A DNA stretch of 7,510 nucleotides from Pseudomonadota bacterium (GTDB taxonomy: Bacteria; Pseudomonadota; Gammaproteobacteria; Burkholderiales; Burkholderiaceae), in NCBI GenBank assembly GCA_021778935.1, contig JAJYBQ010000126.1, positions 1-7,510 of the forward strand, given 5' to 3'. The notes beneath the pieces are model-generated. The model did not search any database. It worked only from the letters and a program-made list of their open reading frames with translations, and was not told where the DNA came from. This document shows, piece by piece, positions 1-5,887 of this stretch; the stretch's first letter is position 1, and every line of letters starts with the position of its first letter. The position numbers were made by a program, and so were the translations under genes.

Positions 1-232
1 GGAAAAGCACAATCAGGTTGCCTTCCGCGTGATCCAGGACGCCACCAAGCAGGAGGTGAAGGCCGCGGTCGAGCTCCTTTTCAAGGTGGAGGTCGACGCC
101 GTGCAGATTCTCAATCGGCCCGGCAAGGCGAAGCGCTTCGGCCGGACGCCTGGACGCCGCAGTGATGTCCGCAAGGCGTACGTCTGCCTCAAGGCCGGCC
201 AGGAGATCAACTTCGCCGAGGGAGTGAAGTAA
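1..232 (+). CDS. rplW: 50S ribosomal protein L23 (3' part; 5' end outside window)
   Basis: L23 binds 23S rRNA domain III at the exit of the peptide tunnel, where trigger factor and SRP dock. The reading frame is open from base 2 and the first visible residues are [20 protein letters not shown], a hallmark stretch of bacterial L23. A GTG at 29 lies inside this conserved block and is an internal valine, so the gene continues off the left edge. The C-terminal part has the typical [23 protein letters not shown] segment, which contacts RNA, and ends [11 protein letters not shown]. About 76 residues are visible out of roughly 100 usual for the family. Its TAA stop overlaps the rplB ATG by one base (TAATG), which suggests translational coupling. 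Identity is certain from the motif and from its position before L2; only the missing 5' end is unknown. Confidence 0.96.
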   Translation, partial: EKHNQVAFRVIQDATKQEVKAAVELLFKVEVDAVQILNRPGKAKRFGRTPGRRSDVRKAYVCLKAGQEINFAEGVK

Positions 233-1059
233 TGGCACTCGTCAAAGTCAAGCCGACGTCGGCAGGACGCCGTGCGCTGGTCAAGGTCGTTCACGCCCAT
301 CTGCATAAAGGGCGGCCGCACGCAGCGCTGACCGAAAAGAAGGTGCGCGGCTCCGGCCGGAACAATCTCGGCCACATCACCACCCGGCATCAGGGCGGTG
401 GCCACAAGCAGCACTACCGGATCGTCGATTTCCGTCGCAACAAGGACGGCATTCCGGCGCGCGTCGAGCGCATCGAATACGATCCGAACCGGTCTGCGCA
501 TATCGCCCTGCTGTGCTACGCGGATGGCGAGCGTCGCTACATCATTGCGCCGAAGGGGTTGACCGTCGGCGCGCAGGTGGTGAGCGGCGCCGAAGCCCCG
601 ATTCGCCCCGGCAATACGCTGCCGCTGCGCAACATCCCGATCGGCAGCACCATTCACTGTATCGAGATGCAGCCCGGCAAAGGCGCCCAGATGGCGCGGG
701 CGGCGGGTACCTCGGTGCAGTTGCTGGCGCGCGAAGGCAGCTACGTTCAGTTGCGTCTGCGCTCGGGTGAGATCCGGAAAGTCCTGATCGAGTGCCGGGC
801 GACCATCGGCGAAGTTGCGAACGAAGAGCACAATCTGCGCCAGTTCGGCAAGGCCGGCGCGATGCGCTGGCGTGGCATCCGCCCAACGGTGCGCGGCGTT
901 GCGATGAATCCGGTCGACCATCCGCATGGGGGTGGCGAGGGCCGCACCGGCACGGGACAGCCGCCGGTCAGCCCGTGGGGTCAGCTCACCAAGGGATATC
1001 GGACCCGCAACAACAAGCGCACCGACAACATGATCGTGCAGCGCCGTTACCGCAAGTAA
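232..1059 (+). CDS. rplB: 50S ribosomal protein L2
   Basis: L2 is one of the largest primary 23S rRNA-binding proteins. It is needed for subunit association and for integrity of the peptidyl-transferase centre. The protein has 275 residues, against 273 in E. coli. It shows the N-terminal [18 protein letters not shown] block (about residues 42-59), the OB-fold and SH3-like RNA-binding core, and the signature [14 protein letters not shown] at about 225-238. His230 there corresponds to the conserved histidine known as His229 in E. coli. The C-terminus, [22 protein letters not shown], is the usual basic tail that enters the ribosome core. The ATG overlaps the L23 stop, and GAGGGAG at 218-224 lies 7 nt upstream as the ribosome binding site. 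No oddities were seen. Confidence 0.98.
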   Translation: MALVKVKPTSAGRRALVKVVHAHLHKGRPHAALTEKKVRGSGRNNLGHITTRHQGGGHKQHYRIVDFRRNKDGIPARVERIEYDPNRSAHIALLCYADGERRYIIAPKGLTVGAQVVSGAEAPIRPGNTLPLRNIPIGSTIHCIEMQPGKGAQMARAAGTSVQLLAREGSYVQLRLRSGEIRKVLIECRATIGEVANEEHNLRQFGKAGAMRWRGIRPTVRGVAMNPVDHPHGGGEGRTGTGQPPVSPWGQLTKGYRTRNNKRTDNMIVQRRYRK

Positions 1060-1092
1060 GCGCGCATTGCCGCCATATCCGAGGAAAAAGGG

Positions 1093-1374
1093 ATGTCACG
1101 CTCACTGAAAAAAGGCCCGTTCGTCGACGGGCACCTGGTCAAGAAGGTCGAGACGGCGCATGCAACGAAGGACAAGCGCCCGATCAAGACCTGGTCGCGC
1201 CGGTCCACGATCCTGCCAGACTTCGTCGGCTTTACGATCGCGGTGCACAACGGCAAGCAGCATGTGCCGGTCTACATCAACGAACAAATGGTCGGGCACA
1301 AGCTTGGGGAGTTCGCCTTGACCCGCACGTTCAAGGGTCATGCCGCCGACAAAAAGTCGCAAGGCAAGAAGTAA
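1093..1374 (+). CDS. rpsS: 30S ribosomal protein S19
   Basis: S19 binds the 3' major domain of 16S rRNA in the head of the small subunit, with S13, near the A-site tRNA and the intersubunit bridges. The 93-residue product is of normal length and begins [20 protein letters not shown], a near-universal S19 start. It continues with [32 protein letters not shown] and ends with [22 protein letters not shown], the family's basic flexible tail. GAGG at 1081-1084 precedes the ATG by 8 nt. The 33-nt gap after rplB is the longest spacing in this part of the operon and shows no terminator. The gene lies in its standard place between L2 and L22. Confidence 0.98.
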   Translation: MSRSLKKGPFVDGHLVKKVETAHATKDKRPIKTWSRRSTILPDFVGFTIAVHNGKQHVPVYINEQMVGHKLGEFALTRTFKGHAADKKSQGKK

Positions 1375-1386
1375 AGGGAACGCACA

Positions 1387-1728
1387 ATGGAAACCACGGC
1401 GAGCTATCGCGGCGCACGGCTCTCGGCCCAGAAGGGTCGTTTGGTGGCCGACCTCGTGCGCGGCAAACCGGTCGACAAGGCGCTCAACATCCTGAGCTTC
1501 ACGCCCAAGAAGGCCGCAGGGATCATCCGCAAGCTGCTTGAATCGGCAATTGCCAACGCCGAGCACAACGATGGCGCGGATATCGACGAACTGAAGGTGA
1601 CGAAGATCCACGTCGAGCAGGGACCCACGATGCGCCGCTTCATGGCGCGCGCCAAGGGCCGCGGCGCGCGGATCAGCAAGAAGACTTGCCATATCTATAT
1701 CGCCGTCGGCGACGGAAAGAAAGAGTAG
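1387..1728 (+). CDS. rplV: 50S ribosomal protein L22
   Basis: L22 binds 23S rRNA. Its long beta-hairpin lines the nascent-peptide tunnel, where changes can affect macrolide sensitivity and stalling peptides. The protein has 113 residues (110 in E. coli). Recognisable blocks are [20 protein letters not shown] near the N-terminus, [19 protein letters not shown] around residues 53-71, and [21 protein letters not shown] around 78-98, which is the tunnel hairpin. The [11 protein letters not shown] tail is of the kind seen in Betaproteobacteria. An AGGGAA sequence lies just upstream of the ATG in a 12-nt gap after rpsS, and the next gene starts 7 nt after its TAG stop. Nothing unusual was seen. Confidence 0.98.
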   Translation: METTASYRGARLSAQKGRLVADLVRGKPVDKALNILSFTPKKAAGIIRKLLESAIANAEHNDGADIDELKVTKIHVEQGPTMRRFMARAKGRGARISKKTCHIYIAVGDGKKE

Positions 1729-1735
1729 GTACGCG

Positions 1736-2611
1736 ATGGGTCAAAAGATCAACCCGACGGGCTTCCGCCTTCCCGTAACGCGCAACTGGAATTCGCGCTG
1801 GTTCGCAAGTGGCCGTGAGTTCGGTCGCATGCTCGGCGAAGACCTCAAGGTTCGCGAGTACCTGCGGCGCAAGCTCCGTGGGGCATCGGTTGGGCGAATC
1901 CTGATCGAGCGCCCGGCAAAGAACGCGCGCATTACGATTTTTTCCGCTCGTCCCGGCGTCGTGATCGGCAAGAAGGGCGAGGACATCGAGACCCTCAAGA
2001 CGGATCTTCAGCGCATGATGGGCGTGCCGGTGCACGTCAACATCGATGAAATCCGGAAGCCCGAGCTCGATGCGCAACTGATCGCCGATTCGATCACCCA
2101 GCAGCTCGAGAAGCGCATCATGTTTCGCCGCGCGATGAAGCGGGCGATGCAGAACGCCATGCGCCTGGGTGCGCAGGGAATCAAGATCATGAGCGCCGGA
2201 CGCCTGAACGGCATCGAGATCGCGCGCACCGAGTGGTATCGCGAAGGGCGGGTGCCGTTGCATACGCTGCGTGCCGACATCGATTACGGCTTTTCGGAGG
2301 CCAAGACGACCTACGGCGTGATCGGGGTGAAGGTCTGGGTCTACAAGGGCGACACCCTCGGCCAACCGCAGGCTGCGGGCGCAGAAGCGACGCCCGGACC
2401 GTCGGATCGGGAAGATCGGCGCCCGCGGCGACCCGCCGGCGATCGCCCCGGCCCGCGGCCCGGCGCACCGCGCCGCGGTGCCCGCAAGCCGGAGGGGGGC
2501 GAAGCCGCCTCCGGGAGCGGCGAACAGAAGGAAGGGGCCCCGGTCGTCAAGCGCGCGCGCAAGACTGCCGCAGGCCCGGCGGCGACGCCGGAATCCGGCG
2601 AAACGAAGTAA
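1736..2611 (+). CDS. rpsC: 30S ribosomal protein S3 with long low-complexity C-terminal tail
   Basis: S3 forms part of the mRNA entry channel of the 30S subunit with S4 and S5, and contributes to helicase activity on mRNA. The N-terminal 206 residues are ordinary S3: [20 protein letters not shown] at the start, a type II KH domain with the GxxG loop in [10 protein letters not shown] (about 75-84), and the conserved [20 protein letters not shown] and [16 protein letters not shown] segments. After residue 207 comes an 85-residue tail rich in Pro, Gly, Arg, Glu and Ala, giving 291 residues against 233 in E. coli. Extended basic S3 tails are known in Betaproteobacteria; this one appears to be at the long end. 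The tail keeps the reading frame and ends just before rplP, so it looks genuine and not a frameshift. It is probably disordered. The ATG lies 7 nt after rplV with only a weak ribosome binding site, which suggests coupling. Confidence 0.97.
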   Translation: MGQKINPTGFRLPVTRNWNSRWFASGREFGRMLGEDLKVREYLRRKLRGASVGRILIERPAKNARITIFSARPGVVIGKKGEDIETLKTDLQRMMGVPVHVNIDEIRKPELDAQLIADSITQQLEKRIMFRRAMKRAMQNAMRLGAQGIKIMSAGRLNGIEIARTEWYREGRVPLHTLRADIDYGFSEAKTTYGVIGVKVWVYKGDTLGQPQAAGAEATPGPSDREDRRPRRPAGDRPGPRPGAPRRGARKPEGGEAASGSGEQKEGAPVVKRARKTAAGPAATPESGETK

Positions 2612-2629
2612 AGAATACGGAGAGACACC

Positions 2630-3046
2630 ATGTTGCAGCCGGCACGGCGCAAATACCGCAAGGATCACAAGGGACGCAATCGCGGCCTGGCTACCCGCGG
2701 CGTCAACGTTTCGTTCGGCGAATTCGGCCTGAAGGCGACGGAGCGTGGTCGCCTGACGGCGCGACAAATCGAAGCGGCGCGACGCGCGATTACCCGCCAC
2801 ATCAAGCGTGGCGGACGCGTCTGGATCCGGATTTTTCCCGACAAGCCGATTTCGCAGAAGCCTGCCGAAGTCCGGATGGGCAACGGCAAGGGCAACCCCG
2901 AATACTGGGTCGCCCAGATCCAGCCGGGCAAGGTGCTGTATGAAATGGACGGTGTCGACGAGGCGATTGCCCGCGAGGCGTTCACCCTGGCCGCGGCCAA
3001 GCTGCCGATCAAGACGGTGTTCGTCAACCGCCAGATCGGGCGCTGA
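2630..3046 (+). CDS. rplP: 50S ribosomal protein L16
   Basis: L16 sits near the A-site and peptidyl-transferase centre and helps place the acceptor end of tRNA. The protein has 138 residues (136 in E. coli) and starts [19 protein letters not shown]. It carries [20 protein letters not shown], the [22 protein letters not shown] stretch and [19 protein letters not shown]. Arg82 in the VRMGNGKGN loop matches E. coli Arg81, which is hydroxylated by the YcfD/RoxA oxygenase in that species; whether this happens here cannot be told. GGAGAG at 2619-2624 precedes the ATG by 5 nt. The 18-nt spacing after rpsC and 26 nt before rpmC fit one transcript. Confidence 0.98.
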   Translation: MLQPARRKYRKDHKGRNRGLATRGVNVSFGEFGLKATERGRLTARQIEAARRAITRHIKRGGRVWIRIFPDKPISQKPAEVRMGNGKGNPEYWVAQIQPGKVLYEMDGVDEAIAREAFTLAAAKLPIKTVFVNRQIGR

Positions 3047-3072
3047 GTCCGGGCGAATCGAAAGGAATGGTG

Positions 3073-3267
3073 ATGGAAGCCAAGGAACTGCGCGCCAAGG
3101 ACGAGGCGGCATTGCAGAACGAACTGCGAGACCTGCTCAAGGCGCAATTTTCGGCACGCATGCAGCGTGCCACCCAGCAATTGCAAAACCATACCCAACT
3201 GCGCAAGCTGCGTCGCGATATCGCGCGCGTGCGCACGGTGATGACCGAGAGGGCCAACGCGAAATGA
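3073..3267 (+). CDS. rpmC: 50S ribosomal protein L29
   Basis: L29 is a small helical-hairpin protein near the tunnel exit, next to L23. Starting at 3073 gives a 64-residue protein, [20 protein letters not shown] and so on. It has the family's [23 protein letters not shown] block in the second helix. An in-frame ATG at 3067 would add two residues (MVM), but the AAAGGA ribosome binding site at 3061-3066 abuts that codon, while it stands 7 nt from the GGA core to the ATG at 3073. L29 proteins also normally begin M-(K/E)-A-x-E-L-R. I therefore prefer 3073. Its TGA stop overlaps the rpsQ start as ATGA, a coupling arrangement. Confidence 0.95.
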   Translation: MEAKELRAKDEAALQNELRDLLKAQFSARMQRATQQLQNHTQLRKLRRDIARVRTVMTERANAK

Positions 3268-3554
3268 CCGCCGCCGCAGAACCCGCCGCAAGCGCGGAAA
3301 CGAAGCTCCAGCGCACCTTGACCGGCCGCGTGGTAAGCAACAAGATGAACAAGACCGTAACCGTGCTCATCGAACGCAAGGTCAAGCACCCGGTGTACGG
3401 CAAGTACGTCGTCCAGTCGACCAAGCTGCACGCGCACGACGAAACCGATCAGGTCAACGAGGGCGATGTGGTCGAAATCGCCGAAACCCGGCCGCTGTCC
3501 CGAACGAAGTTCTGGACGGTGATCCGGGTGGTCACCGCCGCAGCCCGCATCTGA
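3264..3554 (+). CDS. rpsQ: 30S ribosomal protein S17
   Basis: S17 is an OB-fold primary binder of the 16S rRNA 5' domain, needed early in 30S assembly. The 96-residue product begins with a short Ala/Glu-rich leader ([19 protein letters not shown]). It then shows [48 protein letters not shown] and [15 protein letters not shown], all diagnostic of S17. E. coli S17 is 84 residues; the extra length is mainly the N-terminal leader. The start is fixed by the ATGA overlap with rpmC and by GAGAGGG at 3247-3253, 10 nt upstream. A longer open frame exists upstream, but it runs through rplP and rpmC and is not used. This is the last ribosomal gene in the window: no rplN follows. Confidence 0.97.
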   Translation: MTAAAEPAASAETKLQRTLTGRVVSNKMNKTVTVLIERKVKHPVYGKYVVQSTKLHAHDETDQVNEGDVVEIAETRPLSRTKFWTVIRVVTAAARI

Positions 3555-3589
3555 GAGTTGTTATTCGCGCTGCCGGCGCATTGCGCGCT

Positions 3590-3617
3590 CGGCGGCGCCG
3601 CCGCCGGCTCCCGGCGG
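3590..3617 (+). terminator. Candidate end of the S10 operon: GC hairpins after rpsQ
   Basis: Two overlapping inverted repeats lie 36-63 nt after the rpsQ stop. CGGCGGCGCCGCCG (3590-3603) is self-complementary. CCGCCGG at 3601-3607 pairs perfectly with CCGGCGG at 3611-3617 around a CTC loop. The stem is strong, but no run of T follows, so it is not a classical intrinsic terminator. It may act with Rho, protect the 3' end, or simply reflect high GC. Confidence 0.4.
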
Positions 3618-3700
3618 AGCCGATCCGTGCTCCCCGCATCGCAATGGACTCGCCCCGGTAAACGCGCGAAAATTGCGCAACCGCGGTGCGCGGCCGCAGT

Positions 3701-3743
3701 CCGGAACCAAGGCGCGTTCCGGCGATCCAACCCGGATCGGAAC
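3701..3743 (+). promoter_or_regulatory. Structured leader with alternative hairpins before the 136-aa gene
   Basis: Hairpin A pairs CCGGAAC (3701-3707) with GTTCCGG (3716-3722) around an 8-nt loop. Hairpin B pairs CGATCC (3723-3728) with GGATCG (3734-3739) around AACCC. CGGAACC occurs twice, at 3702-3708 and 3738-3744, so GTTC at 3716-3719 can instead pair with GAAC at 3740-3743 and lengthen hairpin B around a 3-nt bulge. The ribosome binding site begins at 3756. The complementarity is seen directly; a role as an RNA switch, an operator or nothing at all is inference. A TTGACA at 3749-3754 is too close to the ATG to be the -35 of this gene. Confidence 0.35.
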
Positions 3744-3767
3744 CTGCATTGACACGGAGGACCCACG

Positions 3768-4178
3768 ATGAATTTCGATCTTGCCGAACAGCAGGCAGCG
3801 CAACTGCAGCAGCAGTCGCAGGAAATCATGCAGCAGATCCAGGCACTTGCTCAGCGGCTGCTGACCGAGGCCAAGGATCCGACCACCGGGCGGGAGCTTG
3901 CCCTCGCGCTGCGGGCGATTGCCATGGCGATCCAATCCTATGGTCAGAACGAAGGCCTGATCCGCCAACAGATGGCGCAATACATCCAGATGCTCGAGCA
4001 GGGGATGCAATCTCATCCGCAGCCTCCCGTGCAGCCGCAGGGATGGGCCAACGGATTGGGAAACACCGGCAGCGGCTTCGGCGGCGGCTTCATGAGCAAC
4101 CTGGTCAGCGGTCTGGGCGTCGGTGCCGGGTTCGGCATTGCCGAGAACGTCGTCAACGACATCTTCAACGCATTCTGA
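3768..4178 (+). CDS. Hypothetical protein, Gln-rich helix plus Gly-rich C-terminus
   Basis: I do not recognise this 136-residue protein. Residues 1-80 are predicted helical and rich in Gln, Ala and Met (AEQQAAQLQQQSQEIMQQIQ at the start), with a possible coiled coil at 5-35 and a second helix at about 42-80. A Pro/Gln linker (83-92) leads to a glycine-rich end with GSGFGGGF and GLGVGAGFGIAENVVNDIF, which looks like a glycine zipper able to pack against a membrane or oligomerise. There is no signal peptide and no clear N-terminal transmembrane segment. CGGAGG at 3755-3760 stands 7 nt before the ATG, a strong ribosome binding site that supports a real gene, as does the coherent composition. It sits between the ribosomal operon and the HpnB-like gene, 69 nt upstream of the latter. 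Function is unknown. Confidence 0.8.
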   Translation: MNFDLAEQQAAQLQQQSQEIMQQIQALAQRLLTEAKDPTTGRELALALRAIAMAIQSYGQNEGLIRQQMAQYIQMLEQGMQSHPQPPVQPQGWANGLGNTGSGFGGGFMSNLVSGLGVGAGFGIAENVVNDIFNAF

Positions 4179-4186
4179 GGCGAATG

Positions 4187-4217
4187 CCCGCCTGCTCGCG
4201 CGAGCGGGGGGGCGGAG
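4187..4217 (+). terminator. GC-rich inverted repeat between the 136-aa gene and the HpnB-like gene
   Basis: GCTCGCGCGAGC (4194-4205) is a perfect palindrome. It is flanked by CCCGC upstream (4187-4191) and a run of G downstream (4206-4212), so an extended imperfect stem can form, starting 8 nt after the stop at 4178. There is no T tract. It may attenuate or stabilise the transcript; a firm terminator call is not possible. Confidence 0.3.
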
Positions 4218-4247
4218 TAAGGGTCCCGAATCGCGTTCCGACCGGAA

Positions 4248-5453
4248 ATGATCGTCACGCTCGGCACCGTCACCGCCTGCATTTCGTCGGCGACCTGGAT
4301 CTACCTGCTTGCCATGCGCGGCGGCTTCTGGCGCTGCCGCGAGCGGGAGGATCGGCAGTCGCCCTGTTCCGACCCGGTCTCGTGGCCATCGGTCGTCGCG
4401 GTGATCCCCGCGCGCAACGAAGCCGACATGCTCCCCGGCTCGCTCGGCTCCCTGTTGCAACAGGACTACCCGGGAGCATTTTCGGTCGTTCTCGTCGACG
4501 ACAACAGCGACGACGGCACGCGCGCGGTGGCCGGGCAGATCGCAGCGGGCGCGCCGGGTCGACTCGCAGTCGTCGCCGGGGCGTCGCTGCCCGCCGGATG
4601 GACCGGGAAATTGTGGGCCATGCATCAGGGCATCGTGGCGGCGCAGAGCAAGGCGCCCGAGTACCTGCTGCTCACCGACGCCGACATTGCATACGAACCG
4701 CAGGCCCTGCGCGGTCTGGTCCGCCGTGCCGAGGCGGAGGGGCGTGTGCTGGTGTCGCTGATGGCCAAGCTGCGGTGCGCGAGTCGCGCAGAGCAGTTGC
4801 TGATCCCCGCCTTCATCTTTTTCTTCCAGAAGCTGTATCCCTTCGCGTGGGTCAACCGGCCGCGCAAGCGGACTGCCGCGGCTGCGGGGGGATGCATGCT
4901 GGTACGCCGCGCCGCCCTCGAAACGGCGGGCGGAATCGCGGCGATCCGGGGCGCGTTGATCGACGACTGCACACTGGGGGCGACGATGAAGCGGGCCGGC
5001 CCGATCTGGCTCGGTCTGGCGAGCGGCGTCCGAAGCTTGCGCCCCTATCCCGATTTGGCCGCCATCCGCAACATGGTGACCCGCAGCGCATACGCGCAAC
5101 TGCATTATTCGCCGTGGCTGCTGGCGGGAACCGTGGCCGGGATGATCACCACCTATCTTGCCGCCCCGATGCTGGCCACATTCGGCTCCGGGATGGTGCG
5201 CGCCCTCGGGCTGGCAACCTGGGCACTGATGACGACCGCCTTCCTGCCGACCTTGCGCTATTACGGCGTCTCGCCCCTGTGGTCGCCGGCGCTCCCGGCG
5301 ATTGCCGCGATCTATCTCGGGTTCACCGTCGAGAGCGCATGGCAGCACGCGCGCGGCCGCGGCGGCATGTGGAAGGGCCGGGCCCAGGCCCAACTGACCG
5401 GACTAGCGCCGACCATGCCCCCAGGGGGTGGCATGAATCGCGCGGATCATTAG
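4248..5453 (+). CDS. hpnB: HpnB-like hopanoid-associated family 2 glycosyltransferase
   Basis: This is a 401-residue membrane-bound GT-A glycosyltransferase. An N-terminal hydrophobic anchor (about 2-23) is followed by a family 2 domain with VVAVIPARNEADMLPGSL (49-66), the nucleotide-binding VVLVDDNSDDG (80-90) and the DxD-type TDADI (143-147). Next come GWTGKLWAMHQG, IPAFIFFFQKLYPFAWVN (186-203), TAAAAGGCMLVRR and GALIDDCTL (235-243, probable catalytic acidic residues). Hydrophobic C-terminal segments lie at about 290-311, 319-336 and 346-362, then WKGRAQ. This string of motifs is that of the HpnB family found in hopanoid gene clusters; the exact substrate of HpnB is not established. ATG 4248 is the first possible start after an in-frame stop at 4218 and has no clear ribosome binding site. 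No squalene-hopene cyclase or other hpn gene is nearby, so the hopanoid role rests on family membership. Confidence 0.88.
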   Translation: MIVTLGTVTACISSATWIYLLAMRGGFWRCREREDRQSPCSDPVSWPSVVAVIPARNEADMLPGSLGSLLQQDYPGAFSVVLVDDNSDDGTRAVAGQIAAGAPGRLAVVAGASLPAGWTGKLWAMHQGIVAAQSKAPEYLLLTDADIAYEPQALRGLVRRAEAEGRVLVSLMAKLRCASRAEQLLIPAFIFFFQKLYPFAWVNRPRKRTAAAAGGCMLVRRAALETAGGIAAIRGALIDDCTLGATMKRAGPIWLGLASGVRSLRPYPDLAAIRNMVTRSAYAQLHYSPWLLAGTVAGMITTYLAAPMLATFGSGMVRALGLATWALMTTAFLPTLRYYGVSPLWSPALPAIAAIYLGFTVESAWQHARGRGGMWKGRAQAQLTGLAPTMPPGGGMNRADH

Positions 5454-5495
5454 AATTCCGCCAACCGATTCCGCAACAAACATGAGGAGGATGCG

Positions 5496-5849
5496 ATGAA
5501 GCGCATCGTGATACTGGCGTTCCTGGGCGCTACCGTCAACGCTGCCGTGGTTCCGGCAGCGCATGCCGACGGTGGTAACTGGGGCGGCGGCGACAATCCG
5601 ATCGCCCAGATCGGCGGTGCCGTTCTCGGCGGCATGATCGGCGGCGTGCTGGCGCAGGCCGCGCCGTATGTCGCGGCCCCCGCATATGCCGCCCCGCCGC
5701 CGGCGTATGTCGTTCCGGCCGCGCCGGCATATGGATATCAGGCGGCTCCGTATCCGGCGCCCCCCATGTACCCAGCCTATCAGCAACCGGGATATGCGGC
5801 GCCCTACCCGTATTACCGCGGCGGTGACGGCGAAGGCGAAGACCACTGA
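5496..5849 (+). CDS. Secreted small protein: glycine zipper and Ala/Pro/Tyr-rich tail
   Basis: The 117-residue product has a clear Sec signal peptide: MKR, then a hydrophobic core IVILAFLGATVNAAVV, with probable cleavage after AHA at residue 24. The mature part starts DGGNWGGGDNP. A glycine-zipper segment IGGAVLGGMIGGVL (39-52) follows, of a kind that can insert in or associate with the outer membrane. Residues 53-108 are a low-complexity tail of Ala, Pro and Tyr with many AP, PAY and PYP steps, and the end is acidic (GDGEGEDH). GAGGAGG at 5484-5490 stands 5 nt before the ATG, a very strong ribosome binding site. It is 42 nt downstream of the HpnB-like gene on the same strand, so co-transcription is possible. 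Envelope or surface location is inferred; the function is unknown. Confidence 0.82.
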   Translation: MKRIVILAFLGATVNAAVVPAAHADGGNWGGGDNPIAQIGGAVLGGMIGGVLAQAAPYVAAPAYAAPPPAYVVPAAPAYGYQAAPYPAPPMYPAYQQPGYAAPYPYYRGGDGEGEDH

Positions 5850-5851
5850 GC

Positions 5852-5881
5852 GTGGGCGCATGCCGGCCGGCATGCGCCCAC
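5852..5881. terminator. Perfect 30-bp palindrome between convergent genes
   Basis: GTGGGCGCATGCCGG (5852-5866) is followed directly by its exact reverse complement (5867-5881). In RNA this would give a stem of about 13 bp with a four-base loop on either strand. It starts 3 nt after the secreted-protein stop and ends 6 nt before the end of the transporter gene on the other strand, the usual place for a shared bidirectional terminator. Neither side has a T run, so a Rho-independent mechanism is uncertain. It may be a transcript-end stabiliser or a protein-binding site instead. Confidence 0.6.
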
Positions 5882-5887
5882 CGCAAT

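Noticed and set aside
13..927. 304-codon open frame on the minus strand opposite L23/L2
   Set aside because: It is antisense to two certain ribosomal genes, has Arg/Ala/His-rich composition with no recognisable domain, and is a normal by-product of GC-rich codon use.
2465..2481. GCACCGC/GCGGTGC hairpin inside the rpsC tail
   Set aside because: It lies in coding sequence of extreme GC content, where short perfect stems are expected by chance; no stop or T tract nearby.
3067..3072. Earlier ATG for rpmC
   Set aside because: The ribosome binding site AAAGGA touches this codon, and L29 homologues start like the sequence from 3073.
1673..3112. 479-codon open frame on the minus strand opposite L22, S3 and L16
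   Set aside because: Antisense to three certain ribosomal genes; low-complexity composition and no family motif.
3749..3754. TTGACA resembling a -35 box
   Set aside because: Only 13 nt from the ATG of the 136-aa gene, so it cannot be its promoter; no -10 box at suitable spacing, and it abuts the ribosome binding site.
3555..3767. Possible small genes in the rpsQ-downstream gap, including an ATG frame at 3558-3752
   Set aside because: No ribosome binding site or recognisable product; the gap is better explained by hairpins and leader sequence.
3561..5393. 610-codon minus-strand frame and 599-codon plus-strand frame (3686-5485) overlapping the HpnB-like gene
   Set aside because: Both are full of Arg/Gly/Ala runs without domains, while the third frame gives clear HpnB motifs and the 136-aa gene has a strong ribosome binding site. 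They are GC-driven shadows.
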